Positions 15,716 through 24,856 are shown, counted from the stretch's first letter. The stretch is 55,956 bases of DNA from Flagellimonas pelagia (GCF_003584135.1 NZ_QXFI01000020.1:1-55956), one strand, 5' to 3'. Made by a program: numbers and translations. Notes: generated by a model from the letters alone, not told the origin.

Positions 15716-16363
15716 ATGCAAAAAGACCTGAGCAACTACCGAAAATCCTACGAGAAAAGTGAATTGACCGAGGATTCCATCAAGGAGAATCCTTTGGAGC
15801 AATTCCAAAAATGGTTCTATGAAGTAGAAGGTTCCGACGGGGTGGATGAAGCCAATGCCATGACCGTATCCACCATAGGATTGGATGGTTTTCCCAAGAA
15901 CAGGGTAGTATTGATGAAAAAGTACACCCATGAGGGTTTTATCTTTTACACCAACTATAACAGCGAAAAAGGAAGGGCCATTGCTAAGAATCCTTCGGTG
16001 TGCTTATCCTTTTTCTGGCCCAATATGGAACGTCAGGTCATCATAAAGGGTACAGCGGAAAAGATTGCGGAAAACCTGTCGGATGGTTATTTTGAATCAA
16101 GGCCCGTGGGGAGTCAGTTGGGGGCCGTGGTCTCCAATCAGAGTGAGGTGGTACCTTCCAGGGAGGTGCTGGAAAAAGCATTGAAAGATTTGGAAAAGGC
16201 TTATGAAGGGAAGGAAGTAGAACGTCCAGCGCATTGGGGGGGGTATTTGGTTCGCCCCATTTCCATGGAATTTTGGCAAGGACGCCCCAACAGGCTCCAT
16301 GATAGGATCAGGTATACCCTTCAAGAGGATTATGACTGGAAAATAGAACGATTGGCACCATAA
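15716..16363 (+). CDS. pdxH: Pyridoxamine 5'-phosphate oxidase
   Basis: A 215-residue FMN enzyme that oxidises pyridoxamine or pyridoxine 5'-phosphate to pyridoxal 5'-phosphate. The N-terminal YRKSYEKSELTEDSIKENPLEQF helix is typical. FMN-binding segments FPKNRVVLMKKY and FYTNYNSEKGRAIAKNP are present, as is the C-terminal signature EFWQGRPNRLHDRIRY. Full length for the family. It precedes the SixA-like gene by 9 bases and may share its transcript. The 74 bases between rnz and pdxH hold no clear promoter. Confidence 0.97.
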   Translation: MQKDLSNYRKSYEKSELTEDSIKENPLEQFQKWFYEVEGSDGVDEANAMTVSTIGLDGFPKNRVVLMKKYTHEGFIFYTNYNSEKGRAIAKNPSVCLSFFWPNMERQVIIKGTAEKIAENLSDGYFESRPVGSQLGAVVSNQSEVVPSREVLEKALKDLEKAYEGKEVERPAHWGGYLVRPISMEFWQGRPNRLHDRIRYTLQEDYDWKIERLAP

Positions 16364-16372
16364 TCAAAACGT

Positions 16373-16861
16373 ATGAAACAGATCATATTGATGCGGCACG
16401 GGAAATCTTCATGGGACTACGATGTTTCAGATAAGGATAGACCGCTACAGGAAAAGGGTGTCAAAGATGCCCATTTGGTGTCAAATACCTTTAAATTACA
16501 TGCCCCCAATTTGGATTTTGCTTTTTCAAGCCCGGCCAATAGGGCTTTGCACACCAGCATGATTTTTGTGAGGAACCTGGGTTTGGATTTTTCCAAGTTT
16601 AGGGTAGAAAAATCCCTTTATGATTTCTCAGGGGATGGTGTTCAGCATTTTGTATCCAATCTGGACAACAATTTGCACACCGTGGCCCTTTTTGGGCACA
16701 ATTATGCCTTTACATCACTTGCAAATACTTGGGGAGATCAGTATATTGAAAACGTTCCCACGGCAGGGCTGGTCCACATTACATTTGGTGTGGATGATTG
16801 GTCCCGTATTTCAAAGGGCACCACGAAACAAATGGTCTTTCCAAAACACTTGAAAAAATAA
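16373..16861 (+). CDS. SixA-like phosphohistidine phosphatase (histidine phosphatase superfamily)
   Basis: A 162-residue protein with the branch-1 histidine phosphatase signature R8-H9-G10 (LMRHGKSSW) at the N-terminus. The second catalytic histidine is in VALFGHNYAFT near residue 108. Size and the KSSWDY pattern match SixA, which removes phosphate from phosphohistidine in two-component or PTS proteins. Its stop codon (16859-16861) is immediately followed by the ppk1 ATG, so the two are co-translated. PPK1 uses a phosphohistidine intermediate, so a functional link is conceivable but is inference. Confidence 0.88.
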   Translation: MKQIILMRHGKSSWDYDVSDKDRPLQEKGVKDAHLVSNTFKLHAPNLDFAFSSPANRALHTSMIFVRNLGLDFSKFRVEKSLYDFSGDGVQHFVSNLDNNLHTVALFGHNYAFTSLANTWGDQYIENVPTAGLVHITFGVDDWSRISKGTTKQMVFPKHLKK

Positions 16862-18937
16862 ATGGTCAAAACAAAGAATGAATATATAAATAGGGAAATC
16901 AGTTGGTTACAATTCAATGCCCGGGTACTTCAAGAAAGTAACGACAAAAGGGTTCCACTGATTGACCGCCTTCGATTTTTAGGGATTTTCAGTAACAATC
17001 TGGACGAGTTTTTCAAGGTGCGCTATGCTACGGTGAAACGCATCGTGGAAGCGGGAAAAACCGGGAAGAGTGTATTGGGGGGTGAAAGGGCGAAGGACCT
17101 GTTGGAGGAAATTACCAAGATTGTGATAGCACAACAGGCACGAAGCTTGGAAATTTTTAAGGCCATAGAGAAGGAATTGCGCCAGGAAAATATCTTCATC
17201 ATCAATGAAACGGAGGTGACCGAAAGTCAGGCAGAGTTCATCAGGGACTACTTTTTCAAAAAAGTGAACCAGGAGTTGATGACCATCATTCTGAACGACC
17301 TTAATGAGTTTCCACTTTTGAAAGATACTGCCGCTTATTTGGCCGTGAAAATTGTGATGAAGAATGGTTCGGGAGTTGGTAAACACAACCGCTATGCCCT
17401 TATTGAAATTCCCAAGGGGATCGACCGATTCATTGTGCTTCCAAAGAAGGGAGACAAGGACTATATCATCATGCTCGATGATTTGATTCGTTTTTGTTTG
17501 GACAGTGTCTTTACCATGTTCGAGTTCGAATCTATTTCGGCCCATATGATTAAGATTACCCGGGATGCGGAACTGGACATCGATAACGACTTGAGCAAGA
17601 GCTTTATCGAGAAGATTTCCACCAGTGTAGAACATCGAAAGATCAGTGACCCGGTCCGTTTTGTGTACGATAAGAAAATAGATAAGGATACCCTACAGTT
17701 CCTAAAGGAAAAGATGGATATTATGGGTACTGATAGTGTCATTCCTGGAGGTCGATACCATAACAGAAGGGATTACATGGGATTCCCGAGCTTGGGAAGA
17801 CATGATCTCATGTATGAAAAAATTGATCCGCTACCCGTGAAGGGATTGAGCATGAAGGGAAGCCTTTTGGATATGATCGCCCATAAGGATTACATGATCT
17901 ATGCGCCGTACCATACGTTTAGTTATGTGACCAAATTTTTGAGGGAAGTGGCCCTAGATCCACAGGTCCGTTCCATTAAAATCACCATATACCGATTGGC
18001 AAGCGATAGCCAGATTGCCTCTGCCCTTATCAATGCAGTAAAGAACGGCAAACAGGTAACGGTTCAGATTGAACTTCAGGCAAGGTTCGACGAGCAGAAC
18101 AATATCGAATACGCCAACTATCTGCAGGCGGAAGGTGTCAATTTAATTTTTGGCGTTCCCGGATTAAAGGTCCACAGTAAAATCTGTATGGTGGAACGGG
18201 AGGAAGCTGGCGAACTAAAAAGATATGGTTTTATCAGTACGGGTAATTTTAACGAGTCCACTGCCAAAATTTATACGGATTATACGCTCTTTACGGCCCA
18301 TGAAGGTATTTTGAAGGATATGAGCAAGGTCTTTGAGTTCTTTGAAACCAACTACAAGATCAACAAGTACAAACATTTGATTGTGTCTCCACACTACACT
18401 AAATCTACCTTCATTAAGTTGATAGATAGGGAAATAGTCAATGCCAAGCATGGTAAAGAGGCCTATATCAAAATAAAGATGAACAGCCTTACTTCCTATC
18501 AAATGGTGGATAAGCTTTATGAGGCCAGTAGGGCAGGAGTGAAGATCCAAATGATTGTTCGTGGTATCTGCTGTCTTATCCCAGGGGTTGAAGGGATGAG
18601 TGAAAATATTGAGGCCATCAGCATTGTGGATAAGTTCTTGGAGCATCCCCGATTGTTCGTTTTTGGAAACGGCGGCGACCCGAAAATCTATATTTCCTCT
18701 GCGGATTGGATGACCCGTAACCTTGATTTCAGGGTAGAAGTAGGATGCCCAATCTATGACCCGGATATCCGTCAAGAACTCTTGGATACCTTCGATATTT
18801 CTTGGAGGGACAATCTCAAGGCACGTGTCTTTTCGGCCAAACAAGACAATGCCTATAGAAAACGTGCTGTAGGAGAACCAGAATTAAGGTCTCAGTTTGA
18901 GATGTATTATTATTATCAAAGGAAATTGGAATCCTAA
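16862..18937 (+). CDS. ppk1: Polyphosphate kinase 1
   Basis: A 691-residue enzyme that polymerises the gamma phosphate of ATP into inorganic polyphosphate. The N-terminal domain starts INREISWLQFNARVLQE. The middle holds SIKITIYRLASDSQI. The autophosphorylated histidine is H438 (GLKVHSK), and the second conserved histidine lies in LEHPRLFVFGNGG, within the two phospholipase-D-like domains. Complete length. The gene begins at the base after the SixA-like stop and is followed by ppx after 11 bases, giving a synthesis-degradation pair in one operon. Confidence 0.97.
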   Translation: MVKTKNEYINREISWLQFNARVLQESNDKRVPLIDRLRFLGIFSNNLDEFFKVRYATVKRIVEAGKTGKSVLGGERAKDLLEEITKIVIAQQARSLEIFKAIEKELRQENIFIINETEVTESQAEFIRDYFFKKVNQELMTIILNDLNEFPLLKDTAAYLAVKIVMKNGSGVGKHNRYALIEIPKGIDRFIVLPKKGDKDYIIMLDDLIRFCLDSVFTMFEFESISAHMIKITRDAELDIDNDLSKSFIEKISTSVEHRKISDPVRFVYDKKIDKDTLQFLKEKMDIMGTDSVIPGGRYHNRRDYMGFPSLGRHDLMYEKIDPLPVKGLSMKGSLLDMIAHKDYMIYAPYHTFSYVTKFLREVALDPQVRSIKITIYRLASDSQIASALINAVKNGKQVTVQIELQARFDEQNNIEYANYLQAEGVNLIFGVPGLKVHSKICMVEREEAGELKRYGFISTGNFNESTAKIYTDYTLFTAHEGILKDMSKVFEFFETNYKINKYKHLIVSPHYTKSTFIKLIDREIVNAKHGKEAYIKIKMNSLTSYQMVDKLYEASRAGVKIQMIVRGICCLIPGVEGMSENIEAISIVDKFLEHPRLFVFGNGGDPKIYISSADWMTRNLDFRVEVGCPIYDPDIRQELLDTFDISWRDNLKARVFSAKQDNAYRKRAVGEPELRSQFEMYYYYQRKLES

Positions 18938-18948
18938 TACCGTACTAT

Positions 18949-19836
18949 TTGGTAATACGCAAATTTGCCGCCATTGATATTGGTTCGAACGCCATCAGGC
19001 TGCTCATCAACAACGTAATTGAACAAAAGGGTAAACCTACCATCTTCAAAAAGAGCGAGTTGGTACGGGTACCCGTACGTTTGGGGGAAGATGCCTTTAT
19101 CCGTGGTGAAATTTCCCCGAAAAGTGAGTCGCGGTTGGCCAAGACCATGAAATCATTCGACTATTTGATGCAGGTGTATGGCATTGAAAAGTTTATGATC
19201 TGTGCCACATCTGCCTTACGTGAGGCCAAAAATGGGGACGAAGTGGTACAAAGGGTCATTAAGGAAACCGGAATGCCCATCGAGGTCATCGATGGGAAAA
19301 AAGAGGCCATGATCATTGCCTCGACCGATCTTAAGGACATTATCAAAATAGATGGGCATTATCTCTATGTAGATGTGGGAGGCGGTAGTACCGAGTTCAC
19401 CATTTTTGAAAAAGGCATGCCAAAGATTTCCCGTTCCTTTAAAATTGGTACGGTCAGATTGTTGAATAACTTGGTGGAAGATTCGGTTTGGGAAGAGGTT
19501 AAAACTTGGGTTAAGTCAAATATCCCATTGGATGGAACAGTAGAGATCATCGGTTCAGGGGGAAACATCAACAAATTGCATAAAATGTCCGGTCGAAAAT
19601 TGGGTCAACCCCTTTCATACATATGGTTGCACGGGCAATACCAATTTTTGAACAATATGGCCTATGAGGATAGGGTGGCGGTGTTAGGTTTGAATCAAGA
19701 TAGGGCGGATGTGATTATCCCGGCCATCAAAATATTCTTGAACGCGGCCAAATGGAGCAAGGCCAAGAAGATTCATGTTCCCAAAATCGGGTTGGTAGAC
19801 GGTATGATCAAAATGTTATACTACCAGAAGGATTAA
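18949..19836 (+). CDS. ppx: Exopolyphosphatase / Ppx-GppA family phosphatase
   Basis: A 295-residue protein of the ASKHA fold that removes terminal phosphate from polyphosphate or hydrolyses pppGpp. The phosphate-1 motif is FAAIDIGSNAIRLLI near residue 6, and the phosphate-2 motif is YVDVGGGSTEF near residue 143. Only the two-domain core is present; the longer C-terminal domains of E. coli Ppx are absent, as is usual in this phylum. The only start close to the conserved N-terminus is TTG 18949. The stop TAA shares the tetranucleotide TTAA with the stop of the convergent miaE gene. It pairs with ppk1 in polyphosphate turnover. Confidence 0.9.
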   Translation: MVIRKFAAIDIGSNAIRLLINNVIEQKGKPTIFKKSELVRVPVRLGEDAFIRGEISPKSESRLAKTMKSFDYLMQVYGIEKFMICATSALREAKNGDEVVQRVIKETGMPIEVIDGKKEAMIIASTDLKDIIKIDGHYLYVDVGGGSTEFTIFEKGMPKISRSFKIGTVRLLNNLVEDSVWEEVKTWVKSNIPLDGTVEIIGSGGNINKLHKMSGRKLGQPLSYIWLHGQYQFLNNMAYEDRVAVLGLNQDRADVIIPAIKIFLNAAKWSKAKKIHVPKIGLVDGMIKMLYYQKD

Positions 19837-20414
19837 CCGTGCATGGTTTCCCTTTTGCCCAAGTCTTTCATTAAGCTCGCCTCATAATCCAACAAATCTT
19901 GCCATTTTTGGTCTACTTCGTCTTTATTTCCATATTTGCGGGCAAATTTTAGGAACATGGTGTAATGGTTCGCTTCGCTCACCATTAGGTTTCGGTAGAA
20001 TTCAGATAACTCTTCGTCCTGGATTTCTTCGGACAGTAATCGGAAGCGTTCACAACTTCTGGCCTCAATCAAAGCAGCATATAGTAGTTTGTGTACCAAG
20101 TGGGTTTCCCTACTTCCACCTTTGGGGAAGAATTTCATCAATTCGATAACGTATTCGTCCTTACGTTCCCGGCCCAAAACCCACCCACGTTTGAGTAGCT
20201 TGTCATGCACCATGTTAAAATGGCCCATTTCTTCGCGGGCCAAAGCAGTCATTTCTTTTACCAATTCTGATTTTTCAGGAAAACCAATGATGAGGGAAAT
20301 GGCCGTACTAGCTGCTTTTTGCTCGCAATAGGCATGATCGGTGAGGATTTCCTCGATATTTTTCTCCACTATGTTCACCCATCTTGGGTCTGTTGGTAAC
20401 TTAAGGCCTAACAT
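19833..20414 (-). CDS. miaE: tRNA-(ms2io6A)-hydroxylase-like protein MiaE
   Basis: A 193-residue non-haem diiron protein of the ferritin-like fold. In enterobacteria MiaE hydroxylates the isopentenyl group of ms2i6A37 in tRNA, an oxygen-dependent step. The four-helix metal ligands are visible: E-Q-K-A-A (CEQKAASTAIS), AREEMGHFNMVHD, LIEARSCERF and VSEANHYTMF. Length is slightly below E. coli MiaE but complete. It is convergent with ppx, sharing TTAA at the stop, and reads away from dnaX (52 bases gap), possibly on the same minus-strand transcript. Confidence 0.92.
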   Translation of the reverse strand: MLGLKLPTDPRWVNIVEKNIEEILTDHAYCEQKAASTAISLIIGFPEKSELVKEMTALAREEMGHFNMVHDKLLKRGWVLGRERKDEYVIELMKFFPKGGSRETHLVHKLLYAALIEARSCERFRLLSEEIQDEELSEFYRNLMVSEANHYTMFLKFARKYGNKDEVDQKWQDLLDYEASLMKDLGKRETMHG

Positions 20415-20466
20415 GTATTGTCTTTTGAAATGTCAAGGTACAAAGATACGGGTATTGGGTATGAAG

Positions 20467-22245
20467 CTAAAAATCAAGGTCAAACTCTTTACGCAATAAA
20501 TCGATGGCTGGGTTTTTCTCCTTTAATTTTTCGTATTTCTCTGCGGGAGTGAAGGCGAACTTTTTGGCAACTTCCTCGTTCACCGTAATCTGAAGGGTGA
20601 TGGAGTAGTTGTTGAGCTTTTGCTTAAGGTAATCCAACATCAGGTTTTGCTCCCGCTCTATTTCCTTTTTCATGGTCCCGTTCGGTAACTCGATCCAAAT
20701 AGTATCATCACTTTTGAGTTTGGGAACATCGGTCTGAAGGTTACTGGCCAAAATTTTCCTTCCTTGACTTTCCAGTTGATGTACAAAATCGTCCCAATGC
20801 TTTTGCATATCCTCTTCGGAAAAAGAGTCTTTGGGAAGATCTTCATGGGCTATTTCAGGAGATTTGGTGTTCTCGTGCTCCTTTTTGATTTTGATACTGG
20901 AGAGGGAGAGCCCGGAAACCCGTTTTTCCAAGTTGCCGATCTGTATTTTGGGAGGTTGGTATTCCTCCTTCGGTTCATTTATGACTGCTTCGGGTTCACT
21001 AACCGTTTCCACAGGTTCGCTGACCAATTCTTCCTCTAAAACTTCTACATTGGATTGATTTTGAGTAGGTTTCGGTGACTCCTTTTGTGTTGAGCCATTG
21101 GTCTGGACCGTTTTGGCGCCATTGGTGACTGGTTCTCTTTTTGCGAAAAAAGAGGCGGGAATTATGAAATTAGAGTTTTTTTTTTCTCCATCAAAAGTGA
21201 TGGACGCCAATTTCATGAGAGTAAGTTCTACCAGTAACCGCTGATTTTTACTCGACTTGTATTGCAGATCGCAGTCATTGGCCATATCAATGGCCTTTAA
21301 AAGGAATTCTTTGGGAGCCTTTTTGGCCTGCTCCTGATATTGGGATTTTACATCATCGCCGACTTCCAATAGGTTTAGGGTATCAGGGTGTTGGCACACC
21401 ATTAAATCCCTGAAATGAGACGCCAATCCCGATATAAAATGATGTCCGTCAAAACCTAGCGATAAGGTTTTGTTGAAGAGTACCAAAAGTTCGGGTATGT
21501 TGTTTTCCAAGATCAGATCCGTGGCGGAAAAATAAATGTCATAATCCAGAACATTTAGGTTTTCCGTTACGGCCTTTCGGGTCAATTGTTTCCCTGAAAA
21601 ACTGACCACACGGTCAAAAATCGATAGGGCATCGCGCATGGCACCATCCGCTTTTTGAGCAATGATGTGCAGGGCACTTTCCTCTGCTTCAACCCCTTGT
21701 TGCTCGGCGATGTATTTGAGGTATTCTGAAGCATCCTTCACCGTGATCCGTTTAAAATCAAAGATTTGACAACGGGACAATATAGTGGGGATGATCTTGT
21801 GTTTTTCCGTGGTGGCCAATATAAAGATGGCATGCTTGGGCGGTTCCTCCAAAGTCTTCAAAAACGCATTGAAAGCGGATTGCGACAACATGTGTACCTC
21901 ATCGATGATGTACACCTTATACTTTCCTACTTGGGGAGGTATCCTAACTTGGTCGATCAAGTTTCGAATATCGTCCACGGAGTTGTTGGAAGCCGCATCC
22001 AATTCAAAAATATTGAAAGCGAAATCCTCATCTTCACGTTCCGTGCCATCCTGGTTGATTTTCTTGGCCAAGATACGGGCACAAGTAGTCTTTCCCACAC
22101 CTCTGGGGCCACAGAATAAAAGGGCCTGCGCCAGGTGATTGTTGTCAATGGCGTTCAGCAAGGTATTGGTAATGGCCTCTTGGCCCACCACATCCTTAAA
22201 CGTCTGGGGACGGTATTTTCGAGCTGATACGACAAATGGTTCCAA
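20467..22245 (-). CDS. dnaX: DNA polymerase III subunit gamma/tau
   Basis: A 592-residue clamp-loader subunit. Walker A is GPRGVGKTT (46-54), Walker B is VYIIDEVHML, and the sensor SRC motif is ILSRCQIF. Residues about 1-360 are the AAA+ and collar domains. About 360-470 is an acidic low-complexity linker, and the C-terminus is a tau-like domain (WDDFVHQLESQGRKILASNL). The zinc-binding cysteine cluster that E. coli DnaX has between Walker A and the DAASN motif is missing: only C55 is present before LDAASNN, and the spacer NQDGTEREDEDFAFN has no cysteine. I see no slippery site that would make a separate gamma form. Confidence 0.95.
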   Translation of the reverse strand: MEPFVVSARKYRPQTFKDVVGQEAITNTLLNAIDNNHLAQALLFCGPRGVGKTTCARILAKKINQDGTEREDEDFAFNIFELDAASNNSVDDIRNLIDQVRIPPQVGKYKVYIIDEVHMLSQSAFNAFLKTLEEPPKHAIFILATTEKHKIIPTILSRCQIFDFKRITVKDASEYLKYIAEQQGVEAEESALHIIAQKADGAMRDALSIFDRVVSFSGKQLTRKAVTENLNVLDYDIYFSATDLILENNIPELLVLFNKTLSLGFDGHHFISGLASHFRDLMVCQHPDTLNLLEVGDDVKSQYQEQAKKAPKEFLLKAIDMANDCDLQYKSSKNQRLLVELTLMKLASITFDGEKKNSNFIIPASFFAKREPVTNGAKTVQTNGSTQKESPKPTQNQSNVEVLEEELVSEPVETVSEPEAVINEPKEEYQPPKIQIGNLEKRVSGLSLSSIKIKKEHENTKSPEIAHEDLPKDSFSEEDMQKHWDDFVHQLESQGRKILASNLQTDVPKLKSDDTIWIELPNGTMKKEIEREQNLMLDYLKQKLNNYSITLQITVNEEVAKKFAFTPAEKYEKLKEKNPAIDLLRKEFDLDF

Positions 22246-22340
22246 TGCAGGGATAATAGAGTTTTTACAAATATAAAAATAGCAACCGTCAAAGCCACTT
22301 CTCTGTAACTTGGATAGCCTTTTTTTATTAACAATTGGAT

Positions 22341-22348
22341 TACCTTTG
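22341..22348 (+). promoter_or_regulatory. -7 promoter box of rnpB
   Basis: TACCTTTG matches TAnnTTTG. It ends six bases before the predicted 5' end of RNase P RNA (22354), as expected for this promoter class. No good -33 box is visible at the right distance. Confidence 0.6.
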
Positions 22349-22353
22349 CATCC

Positions 22354-22649
22354 AAGCAGGCCACCTTATCGCTGCAATTTTGGCGACAAGATTGAAGAGG
22401 AAAGTCCGGACACCGTAGTGCGGCATAGCGGGTAACGCCCGTCCGCCGAAAGGCGAGGACCAGTGCAACAGAAAGCAAGTACAGTTCGGCTGTAGTGAAA
22501 TCAGGTAAACTCTATGCGGTGAAACGCCATGTAAACCAGTGTTTGAGGGTTGCACGCCCGAGCTGGAGGGTAGGCGGTTAGAGCCTTTGGGCAACCACTG
22601 GCCTAGATAAATGGTAAGGGTATACAGAATCCGGCTTACGGCCTGCTTT
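22354..22649 (+). ncRNA. rnpB: RNase P RNA
   Basis: The catalytic RNA of RNase P, which matures tRNA 5' ends. The 5' strand AAGCAGGCC (22354-22362) pairs with the 3' strand GGCCTGCTT (22640-22648) to form helix P1. Conserved region I is GAGGAAAGTCCGGAC near 22393, followed by GTAACGCCC and GCGAGGACC. ACAGAAAGCA lies in the centre, and conserved region V, AGATAAATGGTAAGGG with ACAGAATCCGGCTTAC, is near 22603-22638. The order and spacing fit a bacterial type A RNA. The T tract at 22646-22652 runs into the stop codon of convergent rsmD. Confidence 0.95.
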
Positions 22650-22650
22650 T

Positions 22651-23199
22651 TTATTCCATTTCTTCCTCTTGAAAGAAACTAAAAATGCTTCCCCCATATT
22701 TTCTTTGTTCGGTATGGCGCGGATGTTGGGAAAGGTCGGTTTGATCGGAATGTTCGACAACCAAAAGACCATCTTCCTCTAGCAATCCTCTTTCAAAAAC
22801 CAGATTGGCAATTTTTAGGAATTGGCTCTGGTCAAAACTATAGGGTGGGTCGGCAAAGATGATATCGAATTTTTCAGTCGTTTTCTCTAAGTATTTGAAG
22901 ACATCGGCCTTAACCGTACTGATTGAAAAATCCAACTCGGTTGCAGTTTTGGCAATGTACTGGGTGCATCCTGGAAAGCTGTCCACGGCCGTGATATCGT
23001 CAATGCCTCTCGAGGCGAATTCAAAACTAATGTTGCCTGTTCCGGAAAAAAGGTCCAGAACTTTAAGTCCATCAAAATAAAAACGGTTGTTCAAGATATT
23101 GAAGAGCCCTTCCTTGGCCATATCGGTGGTGGGCCGAACGGGTAATTTTTTAGGGGCAATTAATCTTTTGCCCTTATATTTTCCAGAGATGATCCGCAT
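22651..23199 (-). CDS. rsmD: 16S rRNA (guanine966-N2)-methyltransferase RsmD
   Basis: A 182-residue SAM-dependent methyltransferase that modifies G966 of 16S rRNA. Motif I is LDLFSGTGNISFEFASRG, and the catalytic motif IV is ADPPYSF. The N-terminus MRIISGKYKGKRL and RPTTDMAKEGLFNIL are the family signatures. Full length. Its ATG follows the stop of the DUF3822 gene without a gap. Its stop codon (22651-22653) overlaps the T tract of rnpB on the other strand, a very tight convergent arrangement. Confidence 0.96.
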   Translation of the reverse strand: MRIISGKYKGKRLIAPKKLPVRPTTDMAKEGLFNILNNRFYFDGLKVLDLFSGTGNISFEFASRGIDDITAVDSFPGCTQYIAKTATELDFSISTVKADVFKYLEKTTEKFDIIFADPPYSFDQSQFLKIANLVFERGLLEEDGLLVVEHSDQTDLSQHPRHTEQRKYGGSIFSFFQEEEME

Positions 23200-24033
23200 T
23201 TAAAGGGAGCTTAATATGGAAAAATCTATGCTCTCGTTTTCCAACTCTTCCAAGGGAAAGGCAGGATTGCTGGGAACAAAAACTGATACGTTTTTAATGT
23301 ATTGATAGCAAAGGTCAAAAATGGGATCACCCTCTTCAATAGAACCAAAAAGTTTTAACTGGATTTTTTCAAGATCCATTTGCAACTGTTCCAGACTGAA
23401 AAGCAAAAAATATAAAAAGTCCTCTTTGGTCTTGTATTCAAACTGGTTGTAGAAAAGGAGTTTTTTATCCGAGGCCACCATCATTTCCATGTCCTTTCCG
23501 GATACCTGTACATAACAGGTAGGCTCGGAAGCGGTCCTGCTTTGTGAAAGTAATGTGGATATGAGGACGGTTCCACTATGTTTGAATTCAAACTCACCGA
23601 AAAGTTCAAAAATATAATTGTTGACGTTGGTGTATGGAATGTAAACATTAATGATTTCCTGGTTTGGTAGCTCATCATAGGCAACAAGGTCATTGGCCAT
23701 GATCTTGGCATTGAACTTTAAGTAATTGGGTAGCTCATCCTTATTGAACAGGGGTTTGGGTACCAATCCGAACATATTGTTCTTGTGGATAACGACCACC
23801 TCGGAAAAGTTTCTACCGATATCACCGTGTTGACTCAGTTTGGCCTTCAGTTCCTTGAGCATGAGGTAAGGAGTGGAAGGAGTGTTGAAAACAACCTTCT
23901 CAAAAGCCAGTATCTTATTGGTAATGGTATCCAGAACACAAAAAGAAAGTCCATTCAGGCTAACCTGAATGGACAGTTTTCTATAAGTGCTATGTTCTTT
24001 TGGCTGCGCTATATCAGTTATTTTTTCTGTCAT
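23200..24033 (-). CDS. DUF3822 family protein
   Basis: A 277-residue soluble protein of the Bacteroidota-specific DUF3822 family, normally found directly before rsmD. The N-terminus KLSIQVSLNGLSFCVLDT and the central YDELPNQEIINVYIPYTNVNNYIFELFG resemble an actin-like (PilM/ASKHA) layout, but I see no clear nucleotide-binding motif. Function unknown. It is translationally coupled to rsmD (no gap), and its start overlaps the upstream membrane gene by 20 bases. The constant pairing with RsmD hints at a link to ribosome assembly (inference). Confidence 0.8.
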   Translation of the reverse strand: MTEKITDIAQPKEHSTYRKLSIQVSLNGLSFCVLDTITNKILAFEKVVFNTPSTPYLMLKELKAKLSQHGDIGRNFSEVVVIHKNNMFGLVPKPLFNKDELPNYLKFNAKIMANDLVAYDELPNQEIINVYIPYTNVNNYIFELFGEFEFKHSGTVLISTLLSQSRTASEPTCYVQVSGKDMEMMVASDKKLLFYNQFEYKTKEDFLYFLLFSLEQLQMDLEKIQLKLFGSIEEGDPIFDLCYQYIKNVSVFVPSNPAFPLEELENESIDFSILSSL

Positions 24034-24748
24034 AGATTGGAGGCCAGTTTCCGTTGGTGCTCACATCGGTCAACGAACCAACTTTTATTTCATCGCCGTT
24101 TACTTCCTCAACACTTTGGTGGGCTTTTTCCCTATCGACCAAATCTTTGGGTTGATCATAAAGAACAACATCCTTTTTCACTTTGGCTTCGAAAACGGGA
24201 GCCTTATAACCGCTCTTGTCCATGATGTCAGCTTTAAGTTCGAATTTTTCTCCATTTTGGGCGTAAGGTACATCCATCATGGATTTGTATCGATCACTTC
24301 CTTTAAATAGGGAATCTTTGATTTTTACCATTCCCAAAGTATCGATGATTACGGTATCTTGTTGAAGTTCAATGCCATAGGCCTTGTCAAATCTCATATA
24401 AGAAGAGTCCCTTTGGGTGGTAATGGTATAGTTCCCTGTATCGATGAATTTGATCAAGCTCTCAAAATTGCCAGCGTATTTACCATTAACGGTTTTATAG
24501 GCTTCTTCGGCATCGCGGATATCCTTTAATTTTGCAATTACATGGGAAAATCTCTCTTTTCTTACTTTATTGAACTCGATAGGGGCGTTGATGGATTGAT
24601 ATATTTTATAACCTAGAAAAATGCTTAAAAGTCCAAACGCAATGACCAAAACGGGCTTTACTTTTTGAGGTAAAAATCTGTCAATCACGAATACAAGCCC
24701 AAAGGTTACAAGGCATATTAATACAACAATAAGAATTAAGTTTAACAT
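24014..24748 (-). CDS. Two-helix membrane protein of unknown function
   Basis: A 244-residue protein I cannot name. Two transmembrane helices lie at about residues 2-23 (LNLILIVVLICLVTFGLVFVI) and 32-50 (PVLVIAFGLLSIFLGYKIY). They are followed by a 190-residue domain, probably outside the membrane, that starts with a coiled helix (VIAKLKDIRDAEEAYKTVNGKYAGNFESLIKFI). That helix resembles the pseudopilin-like segment of type II secretion or prepilin proteins (AEEAYKTVNGKYAGNFESL), but no prepilin cleavage site is seen. It heads the DUF3822-rsmD operon with overlapping ends. Confidence 0.7.
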   Translation of the reverse strand: MLNLILIVVLICLVTFGLVFVIDRFLPQKVKPVLVIAFGLLSIFLGYKIYQSINAPIEFNKVRKERFSHVIAKLKDIRDAEEAYKTVNGKYAGNFESLIKFIDTGNYTITTQRDSSYMRFDKAYGIELQQDTVIIDTLGMVKIKDSLFKGSDRYKSMMDVPYAQNGEKFELKADIMDKSGYKAPVFEAKVKKDVVLYDQPKDLVDREKAHQSVEEVNGDEIKVGSLTDVSTNGNWPPIYDRKNN

Positions 24749-24856
24749 ATCTGATACTGTCTTTCAAAGTTAATTTAGTGGTTACTGACAAATCTACAAT
24801 TTTTTTTTAATCACGAAACTTTTTGCTTTAAAAAACCATGCTATCTTTAGAAGCCC

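Noticed and set aside
20983..21060. Programmed frameshift in dnaX to make gamma
   Set aside because: No A-rich slippery heptamer with a following stem is seen in the linker; the A/T runs near 21178 are not in slippery register with a nearby stop that I could confirm.
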